NCBI GenBank assembly: GCA_002312935.1
Contig: DCAT01000068.1
Location: 8,059-14,146, forward strand
DNA length: 6,088 nucleotides
Direction: 5' to 3'
Source: Oceanospirillaceae bacterium UBA1126
Lineage (GTDB): Bacteria; Pseudomonadota; Gammaproteobacteria; Pseudomonadales; Balneatricaceae
The position numbers were made by a program, and so were the translations under genes. Within the stretch, counting starts at the first letter, position 1; every line of letters starts with the position of its first letter. Below the pieces are notes generated by a model. The model saw only the letters and a list, made by a program, of their open reading frames with translations, was not told the DNA's origin and searched no databases. Of this stretch, positions 6,032 to 6,088 are shown piece after piece.

Positions 6032-6088
6032 GATGTCGGGGTATAGCGCAGTCTGGTAGCGCGCCTGCTTTGGGAGCAGGATGTCGGG
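6030..6088 (+). repeat. 11-base direct repeat at the tRNA-Pro 5' end and variable loop
   Basis: AGGATGTCGGG occurs at 6030-6040, spanning the leader-tRNA junction, and again at 6078-6088, spanning anticodon stem, variable loop and T stem up to the last base of the window. The copies start 48 bases apart. It may be chance or a trace of a slippage event. Confidence 0.5.
6037..6088 (+). tRNA. tRNA-Pro(UGG), 3' part cut by the window edge
   Basis: The acceptor 5' strand CGGGGTA (6037-6043) is followed by TA, a D arm with stem GCGC/GCGC (6046-6049 and 6059-6062) and GGTA in its loop. The anticodon stem is CCTGC/GCAGG (6064-6068 and 6076-6080) around loop TTTGGGA, which places anticodon TGG at 6071-6073. 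A five-base variable loop (6081-6085) and the first three bases of the T stem follow before the window ends. The layout matches gammaproteobacterial proM-type tRNA, which reads CCA and, through wobble modification, other proline codons. The T loop, acceptor 3' strand and CCA are outside the window, so integrity of the 3' half cannot be judged. Confidence 0.93.

Overview
This window looks like chromosomal DNA from a gammaproteobacterium of moderate GC content. The evidence is the close family match of all housekeeping proteins, and a gene neighbourhood (lpxH-ppiB on one strand, divergent from glnS-cysS, then tRNA) that I remember from Pseudomonas and related lineages. The substrate-binding protein at the left resembles TauA-type proteins common in marine bacteria, so a marine relative is a reasonable guess. 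That is inference, not proof.

Layout, left to right. Positions 1-147 hold an unrecognised open frame that enters from the left edge and may be a gene end. A strong minus-strand hairpin terminator (160-194) ends tauA (210-1172, minus), a signal-peptide-bearing ABC transporter binding protein. The 244-base gap upstream of tauA holds a likely sigma70 promoter with a 17-bp near-perfect palindrome in its spacer, and the weak probable terminator of lpxH. Next come lpxH (1417-2130, minus) and ppiB (2135-2638, minus), four bases apart and probably one transcript. A 178-base divergent intergenic region carries a good ppiB promoter, a 7+4+7 inverted repeat and a glnS -10 box. Rightward run glnS (2817-4499) and cysS (4514-5899), separated by 14 bases. 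After a weak hairpin, a strong promoter with a GC-rich discriminator leads into tRNA-Pro(UGG), which the right edge cuts off in the T arm.

The central and right parts are a translation block: glutaminyl- and cysteinyl-tRNA synthetases, a proline tRNA and a cytoplasmic prolyl isomerase. LpxH supplies a lipid A step. The tauA gene is the accessory element: it has its own promoter and terminator and no transporter partners in view. I see no mobile element, CRISPR array, defence system or obviously new biological system. The points most worth checking are regulatory: the tauA palindrome, the divergent-region dyad and the structured tRNA leader.
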